In this document: piece after piece, positions 51,493 through 60,650 of the stretch
Layout of the letters: each line of letters opens with the position of its first letter
How positions within the stretch are numbered: position 1 is the stretch's first letter
Assembly (NCBI GenBank): GCA_030649945.1
Contig: JAUSFE010000039.1
Span: forward strand, 47,955 to 111,954
Length of the DNA stretch: 64,000 nt
Direction of reading: 5' to 3'
Source: Dehalococcoidia bacterium
GTDB taxonomy: Bacteria; Chloroflexota; Dehalococcoidia; SM23-28-2; RBG-16-64-32
Made by a program: the position numbers and the translations under genes
The notes under the pieces: generated by a model
The model's database searches: none
What the model saw: only the letters and a program-made list of their open reading frames with translations
Told to the model about the DNA's origin: nothing

Positions 51493-52646
51493 CTACACCA
51501 CCGCCGCCGTGACCGACAGCACCGGCGGCAGCGTCCCCGGCAGGCGCTGCCAGCGCTCCCCGCCCTCGCGGCCGTAGTACACCTCGCCGTTGCTCGTGCC
51601 CGCATACACCCCCTCAGGGTCCAGGCCGTCCGTGTCCAGCCCCTCGCGGTACACGCTCTGGTAGTCATGGGGGCCCGGCAGGCCGTCCGTCAGGCGCTCC
51701 CAGCTCTTGCCGGAATCCCGCGTCCGGTAGACGGCGAACTGGCCGGGCGCCACGCGGAAGTTGTCCTGCCCGTAGTCCAGCGGCACTACGAAGACGGCGT
51801 CCGGCTGCCGGTGAGTGACGGCGATGGGGAAGCCGTGAAACGAGGGCAGGCCCACGGTGACATCCTCCCAGGTGGCGCCGGCGTCGTCCGAGCGGAAGAC
51901 GCCCATGTGCGCCTGCCCCCATATCCGGTCGGGGTTCTTCGGGTCCAGCCGCATCCTGTGTAGTTCGTCGATCGCGGCCGGGTCCCTGCCGGGCGGCAGC
52001 CCGGAAATGTCCGCCGGAAACTGCGATGCGATCTCTGCCATCAGCTTCTGCGCCATCGGGTTCGTCACGATCGCGTTGTGAGTGAACAGCTGCCACGTCT
52101 CGCCGCCGTCCTTCGATTCGTAAGACCCGCCCGCGCCGACGCAGAGAAAGATGCGCCTGGGGTCGGCCGGGTGCACGTGTACGGAGTGGATGCAGGAGTC
52201 CCCGCCGCCGGTGCCCGTCCAGTACCGGCGGTTCGGGTGGCGGTTAATCCGGCGAACACGACGCCGGGCTCACTCTCGTGTCCCGGCGTCACGTTCCAGA
52301 CGTTGCCGATGACGCCGGGCGGCGTGCTCTGCCACTCGCCGGGCGTCCCGCCGGGCCCGGGGCCCGGGTTCGGGCTCCTCATGTCCGGCGGGAAGGCCAG
52401 GTTCTCGCTGCGGTAGTCCCACGTCTCCCCCAGGTCCGTGCTCTTCGCCACGGAGCGCCCCCACGCCCAGTGGTTGGCGGCGGCGTAGAGGCGCGGCGGG
52501 TCGCAGCGCGTGTCCGCGGACAGGTGGTAGAACGTCCAGCCGGGCAGGATGGGATCCGATATCTCCCACTTCCCCCGGCGCGAGTCGCTGGTGTAGATGA
52601 AGGCGCCCTTTTTGGTGCCTACGAGAATCGTAACTTGGTCCGTCAT
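51493..52646 (-). pseudogene. BNR-repeat/exo-sialidase-like WD protein, broken by a frameshift
   Basis: Reading from the ATG at 52646 (aggcagggagggccacc upstream): VTILVGTKKGAFIYTSDSRR, WGRSVAKSTDLGETWDYRSE, VWNVTPGHESEPGVVFAGLTA. The frame is lost around 52200-52260. It resumes in another frame as HVHPADPRRIFLCVGAGGSY, ESKDGGETWQLF, DRIWGQAHMGVFRSDDAGATW and TRDSGKSWERLTDG. The repeated S/T-D-G-G-E-T-W motifs are BNR (Asp-box) repeats of the sialidase/photosystem stability factor type fold. Single-gene disruption or a sequencing error cannot be told apart. A family C element lies directly upstream. Confidence 0.8.
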
Positions 52647-52662
52647 GGTGGCCCTCCCTGCC

Positions 52663-52899
52663 TAGTGTAGTGTCTCGCAAATAGCGTGACTGTATCCCGT
52701 GGTACGTTGAGCGCGACCCCATCCGTGTTGTCATCCTGAGCGCGACGACATCTGCCACGTGGCTCTGCGCAGCTTCGCGAAGGGATCTGGGGTGGGGCAG
52801 ACCTGCGAGCGAGGGACGATGGCGCGCCCGAACCCCTGGTGTACCGTCTCTTTTTTCAAAGATGCGCCGCTGTAAAGCCATTCTTGAGACACTACACTA
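52663..52899. mobile_element. Family C MITE-like element, copy 3 (most intact)
   Basis: 237 bp with 14-bp ends TAGTGTAGTGTCTC and the complementary GAGACACTACACTA. No insertions in the interior. The left end is 17 bp upstream of the BNR gene start, and the right end gives the TAG stop of the next small membrane protein. Confidence 0.85.
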
Positions 52900-53148
52900 T
52901 GGCGCCTCGCCGGCGCCGGTCTTCGTTCCGTTTGCGTCCCCGCGCAGGAGGCGGGCGGCGGTCGGCAGCACAAACGCGGATTCGTACAGCCAGAAGAGGG
53001 CGGAGAAGAGGACCAGCGGCAGGGCCAGCAGCAAAGACCACCACGGCGCCTGCGAGGCGACGACGGCGAAGGCGGCCGCGAAGAGCAGCCCGTGGCCCGC
53101 GTGGACGAACACGATCTCCAGCCCCAGCCAGCGCTTCACCAGCTTCAT
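52897..53148 (-). CDS. Small membrane protein behind a T-box (second gene)
   Basis: 83 residues. An amphipathic N-terminus (MKLVKRWLGLEIVFVHAGHG) and two TM segments: LLFAAAFAVVASQAPWWSLL and LALPLVLFSALFWLYESAFV. Hydrophilic C-terminus. The TAG stop is in the end of the family C element. GGGGGTGAGCG stands before the ATG. Function unknown; it is 70 bp downstream of the other small membrane protein and would be cotranscribed with it. Confidence 0.6.
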   Translation of the reverse strand: MKLVKRWLGLEIVFVHAGHGLLFAAAFAVVASQAPWWSLLLALPLVLFSALFWLYESAFVLPTAARLLRGDANGTKTGAGEAP

Positions 53149-53218
53149 CGCTCACCCCCTGACCATGCAGCTTCTCGTGGGTCAGGGCCCCAGCCCTGAC
53201 GCGGACGCCCCGCCCGGC

Positions 53219-53494
53219 TCACGGCCCGCGTCCGCCGAAGCGGTACATCAGCCACCAGTGCACTACCAGCAGCGTCAGACCTAGCGCGCCCATGAACAGC
53301 ATGACCACGAACAGCGCCCAGCGTCCGTCCAGCGCCGCGATGGCCCCGAAGACGGCCGCGGCCGCCAGCATGGCGATGGGCACGAGCCACATCCAGGCCC
53401 GCATGGCGAGGAGGGCGAAGCTCGGTGGCTGCGCCTGCCTGCCGGTAGGCACGGCCGGTTGTCCTCTGGCGGTGCGCCTGTTTCCCGGTTCCAT
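53219..53494 (-). CDS. Small membrane protein directly downstream of a T-box riboswitch
   Basis: 91 residues from the ATG at 53494, with AAGGA upstream. An N-terminal polar stretch includes a PAVPTGRQAQPP segment read from the CCTGCCGGTAGGCA palindrome, then two TM helices (MWLVPIAMLAAAAVFGAIAA and LFVVMLFMGALGLTLLVVHW). An internal start at MRAWMWL is possible. Function unknown. Control by a T-box implies a role linked to an amino acid, such as transport, but no family match was seen. Confidence 0.65.
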   Translation of the reverse strand: MEPGNRRTARGQPAVPTGRQAQPPSFALLAMRAWMWLVPIAMLAAAAVFGAIAALDGRWALFVVMLFMGALGLTLLVVHWWLMYRFGGRGP

Positions 53495-53498
53495 GTTC

Positions 53499-53788
53499 CT
53501 TGCCCCCAAACAAAACGCCCCCGGTCCTGTTGGGACGGGGGCGCACCGTGGTTCCACCCAGCTTCTCCTTCCTGAAGGAAGGACTCATTTGGCCGCTAAC
53601 GGGTGCCTCCGGGGCCGCCTGGCCTTCGCGTCTGTGATCGGGCGGGTTCGGCGGCCGGCTCGCGGGTGGTCTTCGCCGTGGCGGCGGGCTGGCCGGCTCT
53701 CAGCCTGGGACCGGCCTTTCTGTCGCCTTGCCTCGGCTACTCGTCCCGGTCGTAGCCTTTGCGGTTTGCTCTTTCGGGCACCATCGTA
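53499..53788 (-). promoter_or_regulatory. T-box riboswitch with promoter and terminator
   Basis: Minus-strand leader. Promoter: TTGACG (complement at 53807-53812), 18-bp spacer, TACGAT (complement at 53783-53788). Leader: GGCTAC...GACGAGTAGCC stem at the start, a Stem I with GCCGGTCCCAGG...GAGCCGGC hairpin, a later GAAGACCACCCGCGAGC segment that fits the specifier-loop side, then AAATGAGTCC and the T-box sequence GGGTGGAACCACGG (53546-53559). It ends in a terminator. The bulge TGGA fits a tRNA with U73, which with ACC as specifier would suggest threonine; GAC or CAC are alternatives. Downstream are two small membrane proteins, not a synthetase. Confidence 0.82.
53508..53543 (-). terminator. 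T-box terminator hairpin
   Basis: Minus-strand stem CGCCCCCGTCC paired with GGACCGGGGGCG (one bulge), loop CAACA, then TTTTGTTT. It is mutually exclusive with the antiterminator that contains the T-box sequence. Confidence 0.88.
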
Positions 53789-53851
53789 GCAACGGTTGGC
53801 GGGGGGCGTCAACGCGCTTCAGGGAGGCCGTGCGATATAATCTATCCGCGT

Positions 53852-53928
53852 GGGCGATTAGCTCAGTTGGTTAGAGCGCAGCGTTGACATCGCTGAGGTC
53901 AGTGGTTCGAGCCCACTATCGCCCACCA
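53852..53928 (+). tRNA. tRNA-Val(GAC)
   Basis: Acceptor GGGCGAT/ATCGCCC, anticodon loop TTGACAT giving anticodon GAC, T loop GTTCGAGCC, discriminator A and encoded CCA. A TATAAT box lies about 12 bp upstream. First gene of a tRNA cluster. Confidence 0.96.
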
Positions 53929-53950
53929 TCCAGACCTCTCCGCTATTATT

Positions 53951-54202
53951 GTGGCCCACTTCGTCTACATTCTGAGGAGCGAGCGAACGGGGCGCTATTA
54001 CACTGGTTACTCTGCCGATCCTCAGCGTCGCCTCGAAGACCACAACCGGGGCCAGGTGAAAGCCACTAGATACGGAATCCCCTGGTCGCTTGTCTACACA
54101 GAAAGCTTTGGGGAGGCACGCGAGGCGCGGCAGCGCGAATACAAGTTGAAGTCCATGAAAAGCCGGGCGTTCTTAGAATCACTCATTCAACGGGAGGGTT
54201 AG
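53951..54202 (+). CDS. GIY-YIG single-domain endonuclease inserted between tRNA copies
   Basis: 83 residues, full length for a URI/UPF0213-type GIY-YIG domain. FVYILRSERTGRYYTGYSAD carries both GIY-YIG halves (VYI and YTG), then Arg in PQRRLEDHNRG and Glu in REARQREYKLKSM. GTG start at 53951, 22 bp after the CCA of tRNA-Val. The TAG stop is within the truncated tRNA copy (54197-54256). Such domains make single-strand nicks; homing-type movement is suggested by the tRNA-flanked setting. Confidence 0.88.
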   Translation: MAHFVYILRSERTGRYYTGYSADPQRRLEDHNRGQVKATRYGIPWSLVYTESFGEAREARQREYKLKSMKSRAFLESLIQREG

Positions 54203-54256
54203 AGCGCCGCGATTGCATCGGGGAGGTCAGTGGTTCGAGCCCACTATCGCCCACCA
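54197..54256 (+). pseudogene. 5'-truncated tRNA copy downstream of the GIY-YIG gene
   Basis: Begins ggttagagcgc (the D-loop side of a tRNA), has an anticodon-stem region CCGCGATTGCATCGGGG that differs from tRNA-Val (possible TGC anticodon), then the T arm and 3' end identical to tRNA-Val to CCA. The acceptor 5' strand and D-stem are absent, so it cannot fold. The CTCTCCGCT that follows it also follows tRNA-Val. Confidence 0.85.
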
Positions 54257-54437
54257 CTCTCCGCTCTCGGCCTGCCGCGCGCCCAGCCGCTTCACTTGAT
54301 TTCGAACATCCATTCCCTCAGAATGGAATGCGGCTGCCCCGGTGAAGCCCCCGCCCGTGGCGGGGACGCCGGCGCTGTTGCTCCCCCTATGGGTGCGTGA
54401 TATACTTCGCGAACCTGTGGCAAACGCAGCATTTCAC

Positions 54438-54513
<76 letters not shown>

Positions 54514-54526
54514 ACGTTAGGCAGCG

Positions 54527-54603
54527 GAGGAAGCTGGAGGTTAGAGGTTTGAGACTGGAGACGCGTGTCTTCCATCTTCCAGTCTCCAACCTCCAGCTTC
54601 TTT
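54527..54603. repeat. Long palindromic repeat between tRNA-Lys and tRNA-Leu
   Basis: ggaagctggaggttagaggt and gagactggag pair with tccagtctccaacctccagc downstream, a hairpin of over 25 bp with imperfect middle. It is part of the same class of interspersed palindromes. Non-coding. Confidence 0.75.
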
Positions 54604-54615
54604 CACGGGTTACCC

Positions 54616-54700
54616 GGGGAAGTGTCGGAATTGGCAGACGAGCGTGACTTAGGATCACGTGCCCTAGGGCGTGGGGGTTCGAGTCCCCCCTTCCCCACCA
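54616..54700 (+). tRNA. tRNA-Leu(TAG)
   Basis: Acceptor GGGGAAG/CTTCCCC, anticodon loop CTTAGGA giving anticodon TAG, a long variable arm (TGCCCTAGGGCGT), T loop GTTCGAGTC and encoded CCA. 85 nt. Confidence 0.96.
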
Positions 54701-54785
54701 ACCATGGGCAGCGCAGCAAGCGTATACTCATGAGAAAACGCCGGGCTAAGAGTCGCGCCCCCGGCCGGGCCTAGAGGAGGAACTG

Positions 54786-55796
<1,011 letters not shown>

Positions 55797-55832
55797 AAGC
55801 CCCTATGGAGCAGAGCCGAAGGAAGGTACGCG

Positions 55833-56861
55833 ATGACCGTTGAACAAGCCTCTGAGACCCCGGCCCCCGGCGCCGCGGGCGGCCACATTGTGGAGGTCCG
55901 CGACGCGAAGATGTACTTCCCGGTGACGGCCGGGATCATCTTCCAGCGCAAGGTGGCGGACGTGAAGGCCGTGGACGGTGTCGCCTTCGACATCCGGCGC
56001 GGCGAGACGCTGGGCCTGGTGGGGGAGAGCGGCTGCGGCAAGACCACTCTGGGCCGGGTGGTGCTGATGCTTTACAAGCCGACAGCGGGCTCCGTGAAGT
56101 TCAATGACAAGGAACTGACCACCATGAGGTCCGGCGATCTGCGCCGGATGCGCCGCCACATGCAGATGATCTTCCAGGACCCCTACGCCTCCCTGAACCC
56201 GCGCATGACCATCGGCAGCATCATCGCGGAGCCCATCATCATCCACGGGCTGGCCAAGAGCCGCAAGGAGCGCCAGGAGCGCGTGCAGGAGCTGATGAAC
56301 GTGGTCGGCCTCAACCCGTACTACGCCAACCGCTACCCGCACGAGTTCTCCGGCGGCCAGCGGCAGCGCATCGGCATCGCCCGCGCCCTGGCGGTGCAGC
56401 CGGACTTCATCGTCTGCGACGAGGCGGTGTCGGCGCTGGACGTCTCGATCCAGGCGCAGATCATCAACCTGCTGGAGGACCTCCAGGAGAAGTTCGGCCT
56501 CACGTACCTGTTCATCGCGCACGACCTTTCGGTGGTGCGGCATATCAGCGACCGTGTAGCGGTGATGTACCTGGGGAAGCTGATGGAGTTGACGGACCGG
56601 CAGGAGCTGTACGAGAAGCCGCTGCACCCGTACACGAAGGCTCTCCTCTCCGCCGTCCCCATCCCCGACCCCGCCATCGAGATGCGGCGCGAGCGCATCA
56701 TCCTCACCGGCGACGTGCCCAGCCCCCTCCACCCGCCCAGCGGCTGCGTCTTCCACACCCGCTGCCCCATCGCCATCGACGAGTGCAAGCAGGCGATCCC
56801 GGAGTGGCGCAACGTGGGCACGGCCGACAAAGAGCACTGGGTGGCCTGCATCCGCGTGTAG
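55833..56861 (+). CDS. oppF: Peptide ABC transporter ATP-binding protein, OppF/DppF-like
   Basis: 342 residues. Walker [20 protein letters not shown] loop [16 protein letters not shown], signature [18 protein letters not shown], Walker [16 protein letters not shown] loop [11 protein letters not shown], and a Cys motif [14 protein letters not shown] in the C-terminal region. Pairs with OppD to energise an oligopeptide (or dipeptide) importer. The membrane subunits and binding protein lie elsewhere. Confidence 0.94.
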   Translation: MTVEQASETPAPGAAGGHIVEVRDAKMYFPVTAGIIFQRKVADVKAVDGVAFDIRRGETLGLVGESGCGKTTLGRVVLMLYKPTAGSVKFNDKELTTMRSGDLRRMRRHMQMIFQDPYASLNPRMTIGSIIAEPIIIHGLAKSRKERQERVQELMNVVGLNPYYANRYPHEFSGGQRQRIGIARALAVQPDFIVCDEAVSALDVSIQAQIINLLEDLQEKFGLTYLFIAHDLSVVRHISDRVAVMYLGKLMELTDRQELYEKPLHPYTKALLSAVPIPDPAIEMRRERIILTGDVPSPLHPPSGCVFHTRCPIAIDECKQAIPEWRNVGTADKEHWVACIRV

Positions 56862-56887
56862 GCGCTTCGCGGCGCTGGACGCGGCCG

Positions 56888-56920
56888 CGTAGGGGCGAAC
56901 GGCGTTCGCCCAGGGCCGGG
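56888..56920. repeat. Palindromic repeat flanking the iminopeptidase gene, left copy
   Basis: cgtaggggcgaacggcgttc and following cgcccagggccggg. A near-identical stretch is at 57947-57980. Together they bracket the proline iminopeptidase gene. Confidence 0.8.
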
Positions 56921-56985
56921 TGCGAGGTTCAGATGACTTCGCCTGACGGCGGGGCCGTTTGTCTTGTGGCACCATGTCAGGACGT

Positions 56986-57951
56986 ATGACGAGTCTCTAT
57001 CCAGAGATCGAACCGCACGAGCACGGGATGCTGGCCGGCGGCGACGGCAATCTCGTCTACTGGGAGACCTGTGGCAATCCGCGCGGTAAGCCGGCCGTCG
57101 TTTTCCACGGCGGCCCCGGTTCGGGATGTTCGCCACAGTTCCGCAGGCTGTTCGATCCCAGCGCCTACCGCGTCGTGTTGTTCGATCAGCGCGGCTGTGG
57201 GCGCAGCACGCCACACGCAAGCGCAGTTGATTCGGACCTGGCGAGCAACAACACCGCAAACCTGATCGCCGACATTGAACTGCTGCGTCAACACCTGGAC
57301 GTCGACCGATGGTTGGTGTTCGGTGGATCCTGGGGCAGCACATTGGCGCTCGCCTACGCCGAAACGCACCCGGATCGGGTCACGGAGATGGTACTGTTTG
57401 GTGTTACGACCGGACGCCGCAGCGAGTTTGGCTGGACATTCCGTGGCGGTCTAGCGGTCTTTTTCCCCGAACAATGGGACCGTCTGCGCGCCGGCGTGCC
57501 TGTCGCTGAACGAGACGGCGATATGGTCGAGGCATACCACCGGCTGCTGCACGATCCCGACCCCACGGTCCACCGGCGGGCCGCCGAAGCCTGGTGCCTG
57601 TGGGAGTCCGCGACACCCGCGTGGCCTCCGGCAACCGGACTGGCCGAGAGATTCACCGATCCCGCTTATGCGCTGGCGTTTGCGCGCATCGTGACCCACT
57701 ACGTCCGGCACAATGCGTGGTTGGAGGATGGGAGCCTACTCCGCGGCGCCGGCTCGCTGGCCGGCATCCCCGGGGTCCTGGTGAACGGACAATTTGATTT
57801 CCAGGCGCCCATCGCCAACGCCTGGGAACTCCACCGCGTATGGCCGCGCGCCGAGCTCGTGATCGTCGACGACGCGGGACACGCCGCCGATAACGCGGGC
57901 ATCACCCAGGAACTGCTCCGCGCCACCGATCGATTCGCAGTGCCAGCGTAG
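56986..57951 (+). CDS. pip: Proline iminopeptidase
   Basis: 321 residues from the ATG at 56986; an ATG at 56974 would add four residues. Removes N-terminal proline from peptides. The start MTSLYPEIEP is typical of the family. HGGPGSGCSPQF (oxyanion), DQRGCGRSTPH, GGSWGSTLALAYAE (Ser nucleophile), NGQFDFQAP (Asp) and DDAGHAADN (His) are all present. Base use is less GC-biased than the genes around it. It is flanked by direct copies of the gtaggggcgaacggcgttcg repeat, and its TAG stop lies in the right copy, so it may be a transferred cassette. Confidence 0.92.
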   Translation: MTSLYPEIEPHEHGMLAGGDGNLVYWETCGNPRGKPAVVFHGGPGSGCSPQFRRLFDPSAYRVVLFDQRGCGRSTPHASAVDSDLASNNTANLIADIELLRQHLDVDRWLVFGGSWGSTLALAYAETHPDRVTEMVLFGVTTGRRSEFGWTFRGGLAVFFPEQWDRLRAGVPVAERDGDMVEAYHRLLHDPDPTVHRRAAEAWCLWESATPAWPPATGLAERFTDPAYALAFARIVTHYVRHNAWLEDGSLLRGAGSLAGIPGVLVNGQFDFQAPIANAWELHRVWPRAELVIVDDAGHAADNAGITQELLRATDRFAVPA

Positions 57952-57980
57952 GGGCGAACGGCGTTCGCCCAGGGGCCGGG
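57947..57980. repeat. Palindromic repeat flanking the iminopeptidase gene, right copy
   Basis: Matches 56888-56920 with one base added. Contains the TAG stop codon of pip. Confidence 0.8.
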
Positions 57981-58019
57981 CGGGGGGGCAACAACGGCGT
58001 TCGCCCGCGGCCGGGATCC

Positions 58020-59411
58020 TCAGGGCGTGGGCGCCAGCGCCGCCTTCACCGCCGCCAGCAGCGCGCGGTCTTCGTCCGGCCGCACCGTCCGCGGGTCCAG
58101 CAGCAGCGTGTTGTGCTCCACGCGGGCGACAACCGGCGGCTGGCCCGTGCGCAGCCGCCGGGCCAGCTCCGTGAGCTCGGCGCCTTCGCCCGGAACGGCG
58201 ACCAGCCTCGTGGGCAGGCTCTCCTCCGGCAGGCTGCCGCCGCCCACCATCGAGCGGCCGTCCACCACGCGGGCGCCGTGGCCGGCGTCGCGGGCCCAGC
58301 GGCGCGCACGGCGCTCGATGCCTGTGAGGGGCATCGAGATCATGCGCCAGACCGGCACCTTCGACAGCGCTTCGCCCCGCAGGTAGTGGTGCAGCGTGGC
58401 GGCCAGGCCGGCGATCGTCGCCTTGTCCAGCCGGACGGCGCGGGCGAGCGGGTGCCGGCGCAGGCGCTCCACCAGGTCGCGCCGGCCGGCGATGATGCCC
58501 GCCTGGGGTCCGCCCAGCAGCTTATCGCCGGAGAAGAACGTGAGGTCGGCGCCCGCGCCCACGCTCTCCTGCACGGTGGGCTCCGGCGCCAGGCCGAACT
58601 GCGCCGTGTCCAGCAGGCAGCCGGAGCCGATGTCGTCCAGCAACAGCAGGCCGTGCTCGCCCGGACGGGCGCCCGTCTGGGCATGCGCGAGGCCGGCGAG
58701 GTCCTGGATGGAGGGCGACTCCGTGAAGCCGATGATGCGGAAGTTGCTGGCGTGCACCCGCATGATGGCGGCGGTCTCGGCCGTGATGGCGGCCTCGTAA
58801 TCGCGCAGATAGGTGCGGTTGGTGGTGCCCACCTCCACCAGGCGCGCGCCGGACTGGGCCAGCACCTCCGGGATGCGGAAGCCGCCGCCGATCTCGACGG
58901 CCTGGCCGCGGGAGATGATGACTTCGCGTCCCGGGGCCAGAGCGGATAGCGCCAGCAGCACGGCGGCGGCGTTGTTGTTGACGGTGATGGCCGCCTGGGC
59001 GCCGGTGAGCTGCACGAGCGGCGCCTCCAGGTGGTCATGGCGGGAGCCGCGCTCGCCGGGCTCCAGGCCGAACTCCAGGTTGGAGTAGCCGCGGGAGGCG
59101 GCGGCCATGGCGGCGATGGTCTCGTCCGAGAGCGGCGCGCGGCCCAGGTTCGTGTGGATGATGACGCCGGTGGCGTTGATCACCGGCTCCAGAGAGGGAC
59201 GGAGGACCGCGCGGGCGAGCCCCAGGACCGACTCGACGAGCTGCTCCTCGGCGGGGGCGCGGCCCGCCTCCGCGATCGTGGCGCGGGCGCCCTCGATCGC
59301 CTGCCGCACGAGCTCCGTGACGAACGGACCCTCGCCCAGCGAGCGGACGCGCTCGTCGGCGAGGAGGCGGTCCACGGAGGGCAGAGCCCGGTAGGGGTTT
59401 TCGGTCGTCAC
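58020..59411 (-). CDS. selA: L-seryl-tRNA(Sec) selenium transferase
   Basis: 463 residues from the GTG at 59411. PLP enzyme turning Ser-tRNA(Sec) into Sec-tRNA(Sec) with selenophosphate. NATGVIIHTNLGRAPLS, YSNLEFGLEPGERGSRHDHL, VNNNAAAVLLALSAL, DDIGSGCL and FFSGDKLLGGPQAGII with PLP-lysine 297 are all as in the family. TACAAT ends 6 nt before the GTG, so the transcript looks leaderless. selB, selC and selD are not in this window. The organism should make selenoproteins, but I see no convincing SECIS here. Confidence 0.95.
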   Translation of the reverse strand: MTTENPYRALPSVDRLLADERVRSLGEGPFVTELVRQAIEGARATIAEAGRAPAEEQLVESVLGLARAVLRPSLEPVINATGVIIHTNLGRAPLSDETIAAMAAASRGYSNLEFGLEPGERGSRHDHLEAPLVQLTGAQAAITVNNNAAAVLLALSALAPGREVIISRGQAVEIGGGFRIPEVLAQSGARLVEVGTTNRTYLRDYEAAITAETAAIMRVHASNFRIIGFTESPSIQDLAGLAHAQTGARPGEHGLLLLDDIGSGCLLDTAQFGLAPEPTVQESVGAGADLTFFSGDKLLGGPQAGIIAGRRDLVERLRRHPLARAVRLDKATIAGLAATLHHYLRGEALSKVPVWRMISMPLTGIERRARRWARDAGHGARVVDGRSMVGGGSLPEESLPTRLVAVPGEGAELTELARRLRTGQPPVVARVEHNTLLLDPRTVRPDEDRALLAAVKAALAPTP

Positions 59412-59454
59412 GGGCCGATTGTAGCAGGTACGAAAGGGCAGGCCGCACCGGCTC

Positions 59455-59573
59455 TCACCACGAAGACACAAAGACACAAAGAATCATCGACAATCCTTGT
59501 GTCTTCGTGTTTTCGTGGTCCTGCAGAGTTCATCTAATCAGAACCTTTGTGCCTTCGTGCCTTTGTGGTCTTC
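59455..59573. repeat. Interspersed 'cacgaagacacaaag' repeat, inverted pair
   Basis: ctcaccacgaagacacaaag and ttgtgtcttcgtgttttcgtgg face each other between selA and the phosphatase gene, then a second ttcgtgcctttgtggtc. Same motif as at 3900-4165. Confidence 0.7.
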
Positions 59574-59636
59574 CAGACGACCCCTTCGTCGTCCCTCTTC
59601 GGCGTCCCTGATAGAATCGGGACGGAGGAGGGTGTC

Positions 59637-60371
59637 TTGACTGAAGAGCCGAATCGGGAGGACGACAAGGCGCAGGGGCAGGGACGGCCGCCGGGCGTCT
59701 TCGATGAGGCGTTCCTGACGGGCGTAGAGGGGGTCTGCGAGGTGCTGCTCATCCGCCACGCGCAGCAGGAGATCGACCCCTACGGCGTGGCCGCGGACTG
59801 GGTGGACCCGCCGCTGACGGAGCGTGGACGGCTGCAGGCGCGGCTGCTGGGCGCGGCGCTCTCGACGAAGCGCATCGATGCGGTGTTCGCCAGCCCGCTG
59901 CGCCGCGCGGCACAGACGGCGGAGCCCATCGCCCGAGAGCAACGCCTGCCGGTGGCGGTGCTGCCGGACCTGCGGGAGGTGGAGGTGTTCCGGGACGTGC
60001 CGCCGGACCAGACGGTGCGCGATTTCCTGGGGCCAGACCTGCTTGCCGCCGCGCGGCAGCGCATGCTTAACGAGCGCAACTGGGACGTCTACCCGCACTC
60101 CGAGCGCAGCTACGACTTCAAACAGCGCGCCATCAACGCGGTCGAGACGGTGATCGCGAAGAATGCGGGCGAGCGCGTGGCGATAGTCTGCCACGGCGGG
60201 GTGATCAACGCCTACTTTGGCCACATCATCGGCTCGCCGTACGACATGTTCTTCCGGCCGGCGCACGCGTCTGTGAACATCGTGGTAGCGGGCGGCGCGC
60301 GGCGCGTGCTGCGGCTGCTGAACGACACGCACCACCTGACGACTGGCGAGGGGGAGTTCGCGACGTACTGA
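59637..60371 (+). CDS. Histidine phosphatase superfamily protein
   Basis: 244 residues. TTG start at 59637 with GGAGGAGGG upstream; the TAGAAT box is 25 nt away. EVLLIRHAQQEIDPYG has the phospho-acceptor His (RHA rather than the more usual RHG), LTERGRLQARLLGAAL, VFASPLRRAAQTAEPIA, and the second His in VAIVCHGGVINAYF. Phosphoglycerate mutase-like fold, most likely a phosphatase. An acidic 30-residue N-terminus precedes the domain. Confidence 0.88.
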   Translation: MTEEPNREDDKAQGQGRPPGVFDEAFLTGVEGVCEVLLIRHAQQEIDPYGVAADWVDPPLTERGRLQARLLGAALSTKRIDAVFASPLRRAAQTAEPIAREQRLPVAVLPDLREVEVFRDVPPDQTVRDFLGPDLLAAARQRMLNERNWDVYPHSERSYDFKQRAINAVETVIAKNAGERVAIVCHGGVINAYFGHIIGSPYDMFFRPAHASVNIVVAGGARRVLRLLNDTHHLTTGEGEFATY

Positions 60372-60374
60372 GGG

Positions 60375-60605
60375 GAGAGGGTCAGGGGGTCAGCGGACCA
60401 GTGAGGCGTAGCGGAGTGCTTTCAGGCCTCCACAGACGACGCTTGGAGTAGCGGAGTGCCTTCAGGCCTCCACAGACGGGCGCCTGGTGTCTCCGCTACG
60501 TGCCGGTTCAGACTCCCTGACCCGCTGACCGCTGACCGCTGACCCGCTGACCCGCTGACCCTGACCCGCTGACCCCTAACCCTTTGACCCCTCCTGACCC
60601 CTTCT
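60375..60605. repeat. Tandem 'cgctgacc' tract and a duplicated tail repeat
   Basis: The gap between the phosphatase and the aminotransferase. A 31-bp direct repeat (gtagcggagtgctttcaggc, 60408-60440 and 60442-60474) is followed by a series of gacccgctgaccgctgaccc units (60510-60600). No gene. Runs of this octamer act as simple-sequence DNA. Confidence 0.8.
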
Positions 60606-60650
60606 CTCCTTGACCATCATCCGCACGCAAAATAAGATGGCCATAGAGCC

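Noticed and set aside
58020..59411. Selenocysteine-containing gene near selA
   Set aside because: No in-frame TGA with a plausible downstream hairpin could be found in the neighbouring genes.
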